From positions 62,001-126,000 of the forward strand of contig NZ_JAKNUS010000006.1 of the NCBI RefSeq assembly GCF_023155745.1: 64,000 nt of DNA. The letters are read 5' to 3'. The notes beneath the pieces are model-generated. The model was given only the letters and a program-made list of their open reading frames with translations, made no database searches and was not told the origin of the DNA. A program made the translations under genes and the position numbers. This DNA comes from Microbacterium kunmingense (GTDB taxonomy: Bacteria; Actinomycetota; Actinomycetes; Actinomycetales; Microbacteriaceae). Every line of letters starts with the position of its first letter. The stretch's first letter is position 1. This document shows positions 9,407-17,244 of this stretch, piece by piece.

Positions 9407-10172
9407 AGCCGGCGTCATCGACGAGCATCCCGGTCACCTCCGTCGCCACCGAGGCGGTGAGGGAGAGGAAGGGATGGTGCACCGGCTCGAGCAGCGGCGA
9501 CACCGTCACGCAGACCTCGTCGACGACGCCGGCGCCCACGAACTGGGTCGCGAGCCCGGCGCCGCCCTCGCAGACGATGCGATCGAGACCGCGCGCGCCG
9601 AGCGCGTGGACGATGTCGGCCGGATGCAGCCGTGCGTCACCGTGCGGGGTCTCCCCCCGATCGTGCGCCCGTGGCGACCCGGGAACGACGACCGTCTCGG
9701 CAGGGGCGTCGCCGATCGCCGCTTCCACCCGCGCCGCATCCTCGGGACGGCAGAGGATCAGCGCGGGCGGGGCGTCCCGGCCGTCGCGGCGGCGCAGCGA
9801 CCCCTCGCCGAGGTCGCCCGATGATGTCACGATGGCCATGCGCGCCGTTTTCGGCAGCATCGAGCCCTCGGCGCGGACGGTTTCGGCGCCCACGACGACC
9901 ACGTCGGCTTCGCGCCGGATGGTCCCGAGGATGAGGCGATCCACGCGAGAACTGATCGATGCGCTCGATCCGTCCGCGCCTGCCGATGACCCGGTGAGGG
10001 TGGTGACCATGTTGAGCCGGACGAAGGCCCCCTCCGGGCGACGGTAGCGCTGCGTCATCCATTCCGCGGCGTCATCGTCGGTCGTGTCGACCCGCTCGAA
10101 GGATGTCGGGATGACCTCGGTGACCCATCGTCCGGCGGGCGCGGAGACGTCGCGCGCGCCCGGGGTCGTCAT
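9375..10172 (-). CDS. RibD C-terminal-like (DHFR-fold) pyrimidine reductase family protein
   Basis: A 265-residue protein of the RibD_C / dihydrofolate-reductase-like superfamily, NADPH-dependent in characterised members. The family core is visible as AFVRLNMVTTLTGSSAG, DRLILGTIRREADVVVVGAETVRAEG, and the late IVCEGGAGLATQFVGAGVVDEVCVTVSP. There is no deaminase domain, so it is a stand-alone reductase and its riboflavin role is not proven. It starts with ATG overlapping the sufE stop by 4 nt (ATGA), as the last gene of an sseA-sufE operon. Confidence 0.78.
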   Translation of the reverse strand: MTTPGARDVSAPAGRWVTEVIPTSFERVDTTDDDAAEWMTQRYRRPEGAFVRLNMVTTLTGSSAGADGSSASISSRVDRLILGTIRREADVVVVGAETVRAEGSMLPKTARMAIVTSSGDLGEGSLRRRDGRDAPPALILCRPEDAARVEAAIGDAPAETVVVPGSPRAHDRGETPHGDARLHPADIVHALGARGLDRIVCEGGAGLATQFVGAGVVDEVCVTVSPLLEPVHHPFLSLTASVATEVTGMLVDDAGFSYRRLTIRR

Positions 10173-10630
10173 CCCGCGTCCCCGCCGCGCTTGGCGCGCA
10201 CCTGTCGTTTGGCCCGGCCGAGCATGCCGGTCATGCCGGCGATGCGCAGCGGTGAGACCGCACGGGTCAGCCCGATGCTCTGCGGGTAGTCGTCGGGAAC
10301 GGCAAGGACCTCCTCGGCCGTGAGGCCGGTGAGCCCCTGGACGAGGATGCTCGCGAAGCCTCGCGTGGTGGGAGCCTCGGCGGGCGCGGTCGCGTGCATC
10401 GTCACCACGTCGTCATCGTCGACCTGGATGATGATGAAGACGGGGGACTGGCACTCCGCCACCCGTTCGAGCAGCTCGGGGTGATCGGCGAGCTCTGCCG
10501 GGATCGCCGGGAGCTCCTGCGAGAACTCCAGGAGGAGCTGCAGCCGTTCGGGCTCGGGAAGCTCGAGGAACTCGTCGCGGATCTCCGCCAGCGCGGTGGG
10601 GACGGCCGAGGGCAGGTCGGGGGAGGTCAT
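10169..10630 (-). CDS. sufE: SufE-family Fe-S assembly sulfur acceptor
   Basis: A 153-residue SufE homologue that accepts persulfide sulfur for Fe-S cluster assembly. The conserved persulfide cysteine is in VAECQSPVFI. The frame also has an ATG at 10639, but GAGGA lies 8 nt before the second ATG (10630, MTSPDLPSA), which is preferred. It lies between the rhodanese gene (33-43 nt upstream) and a 4-nt-overlapping reductase gene. The sseA-sufE pair is common in actinobacteria and fits sulfur transfer. Confidence 0.85.
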   Translation of the reverse strand: MTSPDLPSAVPTALAEIRDEFLELPEPERLQLLLEFSQELPAIPAELADHPELLERVAECQSPVFIIIQVDDDDVVTMHATAPAEAPTTRGFASILVQGLTGLTAEEVLAVPDDYPQSIGLTRAVSPLRIAGMTGMLGRAKRQVRAKRGGDAG

Positions 10631-10672
10631 CCCCGCCATCCTCGCACGCTCACGCCTCGCCGGACCGGGCGC

Positions 10673-11578
10673 TCAGGAACGCGCGGGCACCTCGCCCGGC
10701 TCGTCACCGGCGACGATCGGGACGCGCACGGCCGACCCCCACTCCGTCCAGGACCCGTCGTAGTTGCGGACGTCGGGGAACCCGAGGAGGTGGCGCAGGA
10801 CGAACCAGGTGTGGCTCGACCGCTCCCCGATACGGCAGTACGCCACGACCGGCTCGGCGCCGGTGAGCCCGACCTCGTCGCGGTAGATCTGCTCGAGCTC
10901 GGCACGGGGCTTGAATCCGCCGTCCTCGGCAACCGCCCGCGCCCAGGGGACGTTCCGCGCACTCGGAATGTGTCCGGCGCGAAGGGCTCCCTCCTCGGGG
11001 TAGGCCGGAGCCGTCGTGCGGGTGCCGTTGTACTCCTCGGGGGAGCGGACGTCGATCAGCGGGTGCCCGAGGTGCGCCAGCACGTCCTCCTTGTACGCCC
11101 GCAGCGTCGTGTCGTCGCGGGCCACGACCGGATAGTCGGTCGGCGCGGGGGAGGGGGCGTCGGTGGTGAGGGGCCGGCCCTCGGCGATCCAGCCGTCGCG
11201 GCCGCCGTCGAGGAGACGGACGTCCTCGTGGCCGAAGAGGGAGAAGACCCACAGCGCGTACGCGGCCCACCAGTTGTTCTTGTCGCCGTAGATCACGACC
11301 GTGTCGTCGCGGGAGATCCCCTTGCGGCTGAGGAGCGCGGCGAAGCCCTCGCCGTCGACGTAGTCGCGCACCACCGGGTCGTTCAGCTCGGTGTGCCAGT
11401 CGACCTTGACCGCGCCCGGGATGTGGCCCGTCTCGTACAGCAGGACATCTTCGTCGGACTCGACCACCACCAGTCCCGGGGTGCCCAGACGCTCCTGCAG
11501 CCACGCACCGGTGACAAGGCGCCCCGGGTCGGCATACTCGGCGAACTTGGGCGATGACGTGTCGAACTCCACGGGCAC
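10673..11578 (-). CDS. sseA: Thiosulfate/3-mercaptopyruvate sulfurtransferase (rhodanese)
   Basis: About 301 residues with two tandem rhodanese domains; the second is catalytic. The active-site loop is [13 protein letters not shown], with the persulfide-forming Cys. The N-terminal domain keeps the [20 protein letters not shown] start typical of actinobacterial SseA. The frame opens at GTG 11587, but GAGGAG is better spaced for the GTG at 11578. It probably donates sulfur to the SufE encoded next in the operon. It is transcribed divergently from zapE. Confidence 0.9.
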   Translation of the reverse strand: MPVEFDTSSPKFAEYADPGRLVTGAWLQERLGTPGLVVVESDEDVLLYETGHIPGAVKVDWHTELNDPVVRDYVDGEGFAALLSRKGISRDDTVVIYGDKNNWWAAYALWVFSLFGHEDVRLLDGGRDGWIAEGRPLTTDAPSPAPTDYPVVARDDTTLRAYKEDVLAHLGHPLIDVRSPEEYNGTRTTAPAYPEEGALRAGHIPSARNVPWARAVAEDGGFKPRAELEQIYRDEVGLTGAEPVVAYCRIGERSSHTWFVLRHLLGFPDVRNYDGSWTEWGSAVRVPIVAGDEPGEVPARS

Positions 11579-11711
11579 GGGGCACACTCCTCGGGTGTCG
11601 GGGGAGACGGATGGACGGCGTAGGGTGTAACCGTCCCCTCGAGCCTAGGATCCGCCGCGCCGTGCCGCACCCTCAGGCCCGACATCCGTAAGACGGCGAC
11701 ACAGGACGTTC

Positions 11712-12746
11712 ATGACCGCAACCCGCACCGGAACCGGTGTCATCCACCTCACCTCGCGCGATTCGCAGATCTCCGGTGCCGACATGGTAGCCGCGCTGAC
11801 GCCGCCGCCGCAGTTCGCAACGGCGACGTTCGACTCCTACCGCGCCGACCCCGAGTATCCGTCGCAGCAGGGCGCCAAGGACTACCTCATGACCTTCGTC
11901 GGGGGCGGCCCCGCGCCTGAGCGCGGCGGCTTCTTCCGGAGGGCCAAGAAGCAGCCCGAGACCAAGCCCGGCGTCTATCTCGACGGCGGCTTCGGCGTGG
12001 GGAAGACCCACCTGCTGGCCGCGGTGTACCACGCCATGCCGGCCCGTCGGAAATACTTCGGCTCGTTCATCGAGTACACGGCGCTCGTGGGCGCGCTGGG
12101 CTACCAGAAGACGGTCGAGCTCTTCCGCGGCACCGACCTGATGTGCATCGACGAGTTCGAGCTCGACGACCCCGGCGACACGATGGTGATGACCCGTCTC
12201 CTCGGCGAACTGGTCGCCGGCGGCACGAAGCTGGCCGCGACCTCCAACACCCCGCCGAACGCCCTCGGCGAGGGCCGGTTCGCCGCACAGGACTTCCTCC
12301 GCGAGATCCACGCCATGGCGGCGAACTTCGAGACCATCCGGATCGACGGCACCGACTACCGGCACCGGTCGCTCGACGGTCACGCCGTCACCCTCGACGA
12401 CGCCGCCTACGCGGCGGCCGTCGCCGACGCGGCGACGCAGACCGTCGTCTCCGACGATGCGTTCGACGACCTCGTCGCCCACCTCGCGCGCGTCCACCCC
12501 TCTCGGTACATCCGCCTCATCGACGGGGTGGGGATGATCGGGATGCGGGATGTGCACGCGTTCGAGGACCAGTCCGCCGCGCTGCGCTTCGTCGCGTTCA
12601 TCGACCGGGTCTACGACGCCCAACTGCCGATCCGCGCGACCGGCCTCTCCCTGGATCAGGTCTTCCCGGCCGAGATGCTCAGCGGCGGCTACCGGAAGAA
12701 GTACCTGCGCGCGACGTCGCGCCTCATCGCCTCCACCCTCGCCTGA
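11712..12746 (+). CDS. zapE: Cell division protein ZapE (AFG1-like ATPase)
   Basis: A 344-residue AFG1/ZapE P-loop ATPase. In Gram-negatives ZapE associates with FtsZ at constriction; the actinobacterial role is inferred from family. The Walker A motif is GGFGVGKTHLLA and the Walker B motif is LMCIDEFELDD. The sensor region TKLAATSNTPPNALGEGRF follows, as in the family. It starts at ATG 11712 with AGGAC upstream. It is apparently monocistronic, sharing a 130-bp divergent spacer with the rhodanese operon. Confidence 0.88.
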   Translation: MTATRTGTGVIHLTSRDSQISGADMVAALTPPPQFATATFDSYRADPEYPSQQGAKDYLMTFVGGGPAPERGGFFRRAKKQPETKPGVYLDGGFGVGKTHLLAAVYHAMPARRKYFGSFIEYTALVGALGYQKTVELFRGTDLMCIDEFELDDPGDTMVMTRLLGELVAGGTKLAATSNTPPNALGEGRFAAQDFLREIHAMAANFETIRIDGTDYRHRSLDGHAVTLDDAAYAAAVADAATQTVVSDDAFDDLVAHLARVHPSRYIRLIDGVGMIGMRDVHAFEDQSAALRFVAFIDRVYDAQLPIRATGLSLDQVFPAEMLSGGYRKKYLRATSRLIASTLA

Positions 12747-12862
12747 CCCTCGCCTGACGACGGCGCCGCGCCGCTCCGCCACGCCTGCGGGGCCGTTTCA
12801 TAGAGCGGTCGGGGCTGCTTCGCGGCATCCGGAAATCTGATGTTTACCTGCACGGCCCTCGC

Positions 12863-12878
12863 GTAACCGACTCGAAAC
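12863..12878 (+). promoter_or_regulatory. GlnR-type half site upstream of amt
   Basis: GTAACCGACTCGAAAC matches the GlnR core GTnAC-n6-GAAAC exactly. Further GAAAC copies occur at 12897-12901 (23 nt on, against 22 expected) and 12912-12916. The site lies about 115-130 nt before the amt start in a 246-bp spacer with no gene. The consensus comes from Streptomyces work; binding here is inferred. Confidence 0.5.
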
Positions 12879-12992
12879 ACGGTGCGCACGGCGGGCGAAA
12901 CCGCGGATCGCGAAACTGTGATCGCCCGGAACGCCGCTACCCGACCTGCGGCTCCTCGGCATCCGAGTAACACGACATGGATGAGGATTCTC

Positions 12993-14216
12993 ATGGATAG
13001 CGGAAATTTCGCGTGGTCGATCACCGCAACGGCGCTGGTTTTGTTCATGACCCCCGGCGTTGCCTTCTTCTACGGTGGGTTGGTCAAGGCCAAGAGCGTC
13101 ATCAGCATGATGATGATGAGCTTCGGCGCGCTCGGCCTGGTCAGCGTGCTGTGGATCCTCTACGGGTTCAACATGAGCCTTGGTGGGGGGACCTTCGCCT
13201 TCGCCGGCAACCCGTTCGCCGACTTCGGTCTCGCTTCGGCGGACAGCGCGACCCTGGTCGGCGCGACCTTCGGCGCCACCTTCGCGATCATCACCGTCGC
13301 GCTGATCTCGGGGTCGATCGCCGACCGCGCAAAGTTCGGTGCGTGGATGGTGTTCGCCGGAATCTGGGTCACGGTGGTCTACTTCCCCGTCGCCGCGTGG
13401 GTCTGGGGTGACGGCTGGATCTTCAACTGGGGTGACAACACCGGCCTGCCGTCCGTCATCGACTACGCCGGCGGTACGGCTGTCCACATCAACGCGGGCG
13501 CGGCCGCCCTCGCTCTCGCGCTGGTCCTCGGCAAGCGCATCGGCTTCCAGAAGGGCATCCACAAGCCCCACAACGTGCCACTGACGCTGCTGGGCGCCTC
13601 GATCCTGTGGTTCGGATGGTTCGGCTTCAACGCCGGTGCCGAGGGCACCTTCGGCCTCCTCGGCGAGGAGAACACCGGCGCCGGCCTCATCGTCGTCAAC
13701 ACCCTCGGTGCGACGGCCGCGGCGATCCTCGCCTGGATGATCGTGGAGAAGCTGAAGGACGGGAAGGCAACCTCCGTCGGTGCCGCCTCGGGTGCCGTCG
13801 CCGGCCTGGTCGCCATCACCCCCGCCTGCGCCAACCTGACCCCCGGCTGGGCGCTCCTGCTCGGCGTCGTCTCCGGTGCCGTCTGCGCCCTCGCGGTGGA
13901 GCTGAAGTGGAAGCTCGGCTACGACGACTCGCTCGACGTCGTCGGCATCCACCTCGTCGGTGGACTCATCGGAACCCTGTACCTCGGCTTCTTCGCCACC
14001 GAGACGGGCCTGTTCCTCGGCGGTGGCGCCGGCCAGCTGGTCTCGCAGGCGATCGCGGCCCTCGCGGTGCTGATCTACTCCTTCGTGGCCGCCTGGGTCA
14101 TCGGCTTCGCGATCGAGAAGACGATCGGCTTCCGCATCAAGAACGAGGACGAGCTCGCCGGTGTGGACACCACCGTGCACGGCGAGGAGGGCTACCTCCT
14201 CGACGCCCGGCCCTGA
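12993..14216 (+). CDS. amt: Ammonium transporter (Amt family)
   Basis: A 407-residue membrane channel for ammonium with about 11 hydrophobic segments, opening MDSGNFAWSITATALVLFM. Family motifs include GGTAVHINAGAAALALAL and DSLDVVGIHLVGGLIGTLY with the pore histidine. The frame extends back to 12882, but TGAGGA is correctly spaced for the ATG at 12993, which gives the normal N-terminus. Unlike many actinobacteria, no glnK-glnD follows: the gene ends at a terminator and an unrelated gene comes next. Regulation by nitrogen is suggested by the GlnR-like site upstream. Confidence 0.95.
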   Translation: MDSGNFAWSITATALVLFMTPGVAFFYGGLVKAKSVISMMMMSFGALGLVSVLWILYGFNMSLGGGTFAFAGNPFADFGLASADSATLVGATFGATFAIITVALISGSIADRAKFGAWMVFAGIWVTVVYFPVAAWVWGDGWIFNWGDNTGLPSVIDYAGGTAVHINAGAAALALALVLGKRIGFQKGIHKPHNVPLTLLGASILWFGWFGFNAGAEGTFGLLGEENTGAGLIVVNTLGATAAAILAWMIVEKLKDGKATSVGAASGAVAGLVAITPACANLTPGWALLLGVVSGAVCALAVELKWKLGYDDSLDVVGIHLVGGLIGTLYLGFFATETGLFLGGGAGQLVSQAIAALAVLIYSFVAAWVIGFAIEKTIGFRIKNEDELAGVDTTVHGEEGYLLDARP

Positions 14217-14234
14217 GCCCCGCCGTCACGTCAC

Positions 14235-14265
14235 GGAGGGCGTCGCGCGAAGCGCGGCGCCCTCC
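14235..14265 (+). terminator. Terminator after amt
   Basis: A 14-bp stem (14235-14248 with 14252-14265, one G-U pair) and a GAA loop follows the amt stop by 18 nt. It isolates amt from the downstream PemK-like gene. Confidence 0.75.
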
Positions 14266-14270
14266 CCGCG

Positions 14271-14276
14271 TATTGT
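14271..14276 (+). promoter_or_regulatory. Candidate -10, leaderless start of the PemK-like gene
   Basis: TATTGT ends 6 nt before the ATG at 14283, so transcription would begin at or next to the start codon. Confidence 0.45.
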
Positions 14277-14282
14277 GGCGGG

Positions 14283-14813
14283 ATGGTGCGAATGCGCGGA
14301 CTGCTCGGTGCCGTCTCTGCCCTCCTCGGCACGGGTCGCGCGCGTCGTCGAACGCGTCCGCGCGCCACCGACTCCCGGGGCGCCGCGCAGGATCCGGAGG
14401 CTGCCACCCGCACCGTGGCCCGCCCGCCCCGAGACCTCGTCATCGAGTATCGCCCCGACGCGGACGGGACCGCAGATGCGGGCGAGATCGTCTGGACGTG
14501 GGTGCCGTACGTCGAGAACGACGGCCGCGGGAAGGACCGTCCGGTCCTCGTCATCGGCCGGGCATCGGCCGACCGGGTCTATGCGGTGCGCTTGACCAGC
14601 AAGGCGCACGACGGTGACCGCGACTTCCTGCCGCTGGGTACCGGGGAGTGGGACAGCCGCGGCCGCGCCTCGTGGGTCGACATCGAGCAGCTCTACACCG
14701 TGCACGATCGGGGGATGCGGCGGGAAGCGGCAGCACTCGACCTTCCGCGCTTCACGATGGTGGCCGAGGCGCTCCAGAAGAGGTACGGCTGGCGGTTCTC
14801 CGCACCGAGGTGA
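14283..14813 (+). CDS. Orphan PemK/MazF-like protein
   Basis: A 176-residue protein whose C-terminal two-thirds resembles the PemK/MazF fold. GEIVWTWVPYVENDGRGKDRPVLVIG is the characteristic first strand and loop, and RASWVDIEQLYTV resembles the later Ser/Asp strand. The first ~50 residues are basic and Arg-rich (ARRRTRPRATDS) and may be disordered or nucleic-acid binding. No antitoxin gene is visible before or after it: a terminator and a tRNA flank it. It could be a solo RNA-binding or RNase domain rather than a toxin. Family call moderate, function unknown. Confidence 0.6.
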   Translation: MVRMRGLLGAVSALLGTGRARRRTRPRATDSRGAAQDPEAATRTVARPPRDLVIEYRPDADGTADAGEIVWTWVPYVENDGRGKDRPVLVIGRASADRVYAVRLTSKAHDGDRDFLPLGTGEWDSRGRASWVDIEQLYTVHDRGMRREAAALDLPRFTMVAEALQKRYGWRFSAPR

Positions 14814-14823
14814 GGACCGGATG

Positions 14824-14899
14824 TGGTGGGCGATACCAGACTCGAACTGATGACCTCTTCCGTGTGAAGGAAGCGCGCTACCAACTGCGCCAATCGCCC
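14824..14899 (-). tRNA. tRNA-Val(CAC)
   Basis: Minus-strand cloverleaf. The acceptor GGGCGAT pairs with ATCGCCC, the anticodon stem CTTCC/GGAAG holds loop TTCACAC with anticodon CAC, and the T-arm has GTTCGAGTC. CCA is encoded at the 3' end. It lies convergent to the PemK-like gene, 10 bp away. Confidence 0.95.
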
Positions 14900-14921
14900 G
14901 TCGGCCCGGGGGCCGGGTACC

Positions 14922-14927
14922 GATGTT
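14922..14927 (-). promoter_or_regulatory. Candidate -10 for tRNA-Val(CAC)
   Basis: On the minus strand TAACAT lies about 22 nt before the mature 5' end. A TTCGGA hexamer sits 18 nt further upstream as a weak -35. Confidence 0.4.
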
Positions 14928-14988
14928 ACCGGATGCCGGGGCCCGGTCCGAACCGGATGCCGCGGCGACACGCGGCGGCGAGGCTGGT

Positions 14989-15017
14989 TTGGAACCGGGC
15001 GCGGGATCGGCTAAAGT
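14989..15017 (+). promoter_or_regulatory. Promoter of the Gly-Cys-Val tRNA cluster
   Basis: TTGGAA (14989-14994), a 17-bp spacer and TAAAGT (15012-15017) form the most canonical -35/-10 pair seen in the window. It lies 29 nt before the tRNA-Gly 5' end. Confidence 0.6.
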
Positions 15018-15046
15018 CGGTGAAGCGCCCGGGAAGCCGGGAGCAC

Positions 15047-15119
15047 GCGGATGTAGCGCAGTTGGTAGCGCATCACCTTGCCAAGGTGAGGGTCGCGAGT
15101 TCGAGTCTCGTCATCCGCT
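15047..15119 (+). tRNA. tRNA-Gly(GCC)
   Basis: 73-nt cloverleaf. The acceptor GCGGATG pairs with CATCCGC, and the anticodon stem TCACC/GGTGA holds loop TTGCCAA with anticodon GCC. CCA is not encoded. First of three plus-strand tRNAs. Confidence 0.95.
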
Positions 15120-15174
15120 CGAGTGCTGGGTCTGCCCCTCGGGGCGGGCACGACGCGTGGGTCGAACCACACAC

Positions 15175-15248
15175 GGTGGCGTGGCCGAGCGGCTAGGCAC
15201 CGGCCTGCAAAGCCGTTTACACGGGTTCGAATCCCGTCGCCACCTCCA
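15175..15248 (+). tRNA. tRNA-Cys(GCA)
   Basis: The acceptor GGTGGCG pairs with CGCCACC, and the anticodon stem CGGC/GCCG holds loop CTGCAAA with anticodon GCA. The T-arm is GGGTTCGAATCCC. Encoded TCCA end. Confidence 0.95.
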
Positions 15249-15272
15249 CTCCACAACGAAACAGCCCCTTGG

Positions 15273-15344
15273 GCGCGATTGGCGCAGCGGTAGCGCGCTT
15301 CCCTGACACGGAAGAGGTCACTGGTTCGATCCCAGTATCGCGCA
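15273..15344 (+). tRNA. tRNA-Val(GAC)
   Basis: 72-nt cloverleaf. The acceptor GCGCGAT pairs with ATCGCGC, and the anticodon stem CTTCC/GGAAG holds loop CTGACAC with anticodon GAC. No encoded CCA. Last tRNA of the cluster, followed directly by a terminator. Its body resembles the Val(CAC) tRNA on the other strand. Confidence 0.95.
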
Positions 15345-15349
15345 CAGAC

Positions 15350-15377
15350 GAAAACCCCCGGATTTCCGGGGGTTTTC
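15350..15377 (+). terminator. tRNA cluster terminator
   Basis: A 13-bp perfect stem (GAAAACCCCCGGA and complement) with a 2-nt loop. The right arm ends in TTTTC, as in a classical intrinsic terminator. Confidence 0.9.
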
Positions 15378-15532
15378 TGGTTTCGAGGGGCGCCCGCAGC
15401 ATGCGGTTCGCGGAACCCGTGTTCCCCGTCGAAACCGATCGCGTCGCCGTGGGTATCAACGGGCTGGGTGGGTCTCGCTGGACGAGCGGGTTGTCCGCCG
15501 AACGACGTTCCCCTGGCCGCAGCCGGAGGGTC

Positions 15533-15538
15533 TACATT
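15533..15538 (+). promoter_or_regulatory. Candidate -10, leaderless start of bicupin gene
   Basis: TACATT ends 6 nt before the ATG at 15545, with no Shine-Dalgarno in between. Confidence 0.4.
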
Positions 15539-15544
15539 CTCGAC

Positions 15545-16573
15545 ATGACCTCGCCGCACGTCGCATCGCTGCACACCGCGCCGCCCGCCTTCGAAGGCGA
15601 CGCGGGGGAGATCCGCCGCCTCACGCGCGCAGACTTCCCGACGCTGAGGCGTCTCTCGATCCAGCGGATCGTCCTCGCACCCGGCGGCGTGCGCGAGCCG
15701 CAGTGGAACGTCAACGCCGATCAACTCGCCTACGTCACGCGCGGTCGCGTCCTGGTGTCGGTGCTCGGCAACGCCGACTCGTTCGCCACGTTCGTCGTCG
15801 AGGCGGGGCAGATGTTCCACGTCGAGTCGGGCGCCGTCGCCCATATGGAGAACGTCGGTGAGGGATCCGCCGAGGTCATCGCGGCGCTCCGGTCGGGTCA
15901 CCCCGAGCACTTCTCCTTCGCCGGCAGCGCGAACGCGATGACGGATGCGGTGCTCGGGAACACCTACGACCTCGAAGCCGGAGCCTTCGAGATCCTGCCC
16001 CGCCGGGACCCGACCCCGATCTTCCGACGGCAGGGCCCGGTGCGCATTCCCGAGACCGCCGGGCTCCCGAACGCCCGGCTGTTCGATGCCGAGGGACAGC
16101 AGGCGCCGCTGTCGTACGCCTACGGGTTCGCCAAACTCGCACGCCGGCAGTACTGGGCGGCGTTGGAGAACATGTCGATGTACCACCTCCACATCGCCGG
16201 GAACGGCATGCGCGAGCCCCACTGGCATCCTGTCACCGCCGAGCTCGGCTACGTCTGGAGGGGCAGAGGACGGATGCGGGTGCTGAGCCCCGACGGCACG
16301 CTCGACGCATACGAGCTCGAGCCCGGGCAGGTCTACTTCATCCCGAGGGCCTACCCGCATCACATCGAAACGCTCGGAGAGGAGGGCCTGGACTTCCTCA
16401 TCTTCTTCGATCAGCCCACCCCAGGTGACGTCGGGTATCGGGCGACCGGCTCGGCGTTCTCGCGCGAGGTGCTCGCCGGTTCCTTCGGCATCCCGGCGCG
16501 GGACCTGCCGCGACTTCCGTACACACCCGTCGATCCGCTCATCGTCGAGCGGCGGAACCCCCGGGATCCGTGA
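15545..16573 (+). CDS. Bicupin, oxalate-decarboxylase-like
   Basis: A 342-residue protein with two cupin domains arranged as in oxalate decarboxylases and related bicupins. The C-terminal domain keeps the metal-binding pattern in REPHWHPVTAELGYVWRG (His, His, Glu) and a later His in YPHHIE. The N-terminal domain has REPQWNVNADQLAYVTRG, where the two His and the Glu are replaced, so it probably binds no metal. No signal peptide is present. The frame opens earlier inside the tRNA, but the ATG at 15545 behind a -10 gives the sensible start. The substrate is not known. The downstream alkylation-repair gene overlaps by 4 nt. Confidence 0.78.
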   Translation: MTSPHVASLHTAPPAFEGDAGEIRRLTRADFPTLRRLSIQRIVLAPGGVREPQWNVNADQLAYVTRGRVLVSVLGNADSFATFVVEAGQMFHVESGAVAHMENVGEGSAEVIAALRSGHPEHFSFAGSANAMTDAVLGNTYDLEAGAFEILPRRDPTPIFRRQGPVRIPETAGLPNARLFDAEGQQAPLSYAYGFAKLARRQYWAALENMSMYHLHIAGNGMREPHWHPVTAELGYVWRGRGRMRVLSPDGTLDAYELEPGQVYFIPRAYPHHIETLGEEGLDFLIFFDQPTPGDVGYRATGSAFSREVLAGSFGIPARDLPRLPYTPVDPLIVERRNPRDP

Positions 16574-17244
16574 GCGACTCCGCCGCGGAGTCGGCGCTCG
16601 TCGGCGAGATGAGGGCGGCCCTTCGAACGGTCGCCGACCCCTCGCGCGCGGCGGGCCAGCAGGCTTACATGAAGTCGGCCATGCCGTTCCTCGGGATCCG
16701 GGTGCCCGAGGTGCGCCGACTGGTCGCGGATGCCGCCGGCAGCGCCGACCCGGTGACGAGGCTCTCGGCCGCACGCCGGCTCTGGGACGGCGCCACCCAC
16801 CGCGAGGAGCGGTACGCCGCGATGGCGCTCCTGCGCGCCCGCTCCCTCCGGGGCGATCCGCGCCTGGTCCCGCTCGTCGAGCACATGGTGCGCACCGGCG
16901 CGTGGTGGGACATCACCGATGAGCTGGCGCACCGCCTCGGGGATCTGCTCGACGCCCGACCCGACGAGACCGCCGCCGTGGTGCGCGACTGGGCGCACGA
17001 TGCCGACCAATGGATACGGCGCATCGCCATCCTCTCCCAGCTGGGACGCCGGACGAGGGTCGATCAGGGTCTCCTGGCCGACGCCATCCGTCCGAACACG
17101 GCCGATCCCGAGTTCTTCATCGCCAAGGCGATCGGGTGGGCACTGCGCGACCACGCCCGCACCGACCCCGCGTGGGTGAGGGCATTCGTCGCGGCTCACG
17201 ACCTGCGTCCGCTGTCCGTCCGCGAGGCGCTCAAGCATCTGTGA
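16570..17244 (+). CDS. AlkD-like DNA alkylation repair protein
   Basis: A 224-residue all-helical HEAT-like repeat protein of the DNA alkylation repair family (AlkC/AlkD), base-excision glycosylases for alkylated purines. The typical core is visible as MKSAMPFLGIRVPEVRRL, ERYAAMALL, TGAWWDITDELAHRLG (Trp/Asp region) and DQWIRRIAIL (Arg). The GTG start overlaps the bicupin stop (GTGA). The next gene starts the same way, so the three are probably one transcript. The functional link with the bicupin is unclear. Confidence 0.85.
   Translation: MSDSAAESALVGEMRAALRTVADPSRAAGQQAYMKSAMPFLGIRVPEVRRLVADAAGSADPVTRLSAARRLWDGATHREERYAAMALLRARSLRGDPRLVPLVEHMVRTGAWWDITDELAHRLGDLLDARPDETAAVVRDWAHDADQWIRRIAILSQLGRRTRVDQGLLADAIRPNTADPEFFIAKAIGWALRDHARTDPAWVRAFVAAHDLRPLSVREALKHL

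Noticed and set aside
12882..12992. A longer amt start at GTG 12882
   Set aside because: It lacks a ribosome binding site and would add about 37 residues not seen in the family. It begins inside the regulatory spacer with the GAAAC repeats.
14217..14282. A short antitoxin ORF before the PemK-like gene
   Set aside because: The 66-bp spacer is filled by the amt terminator and a -10 element, leaving no ORF of useful size.
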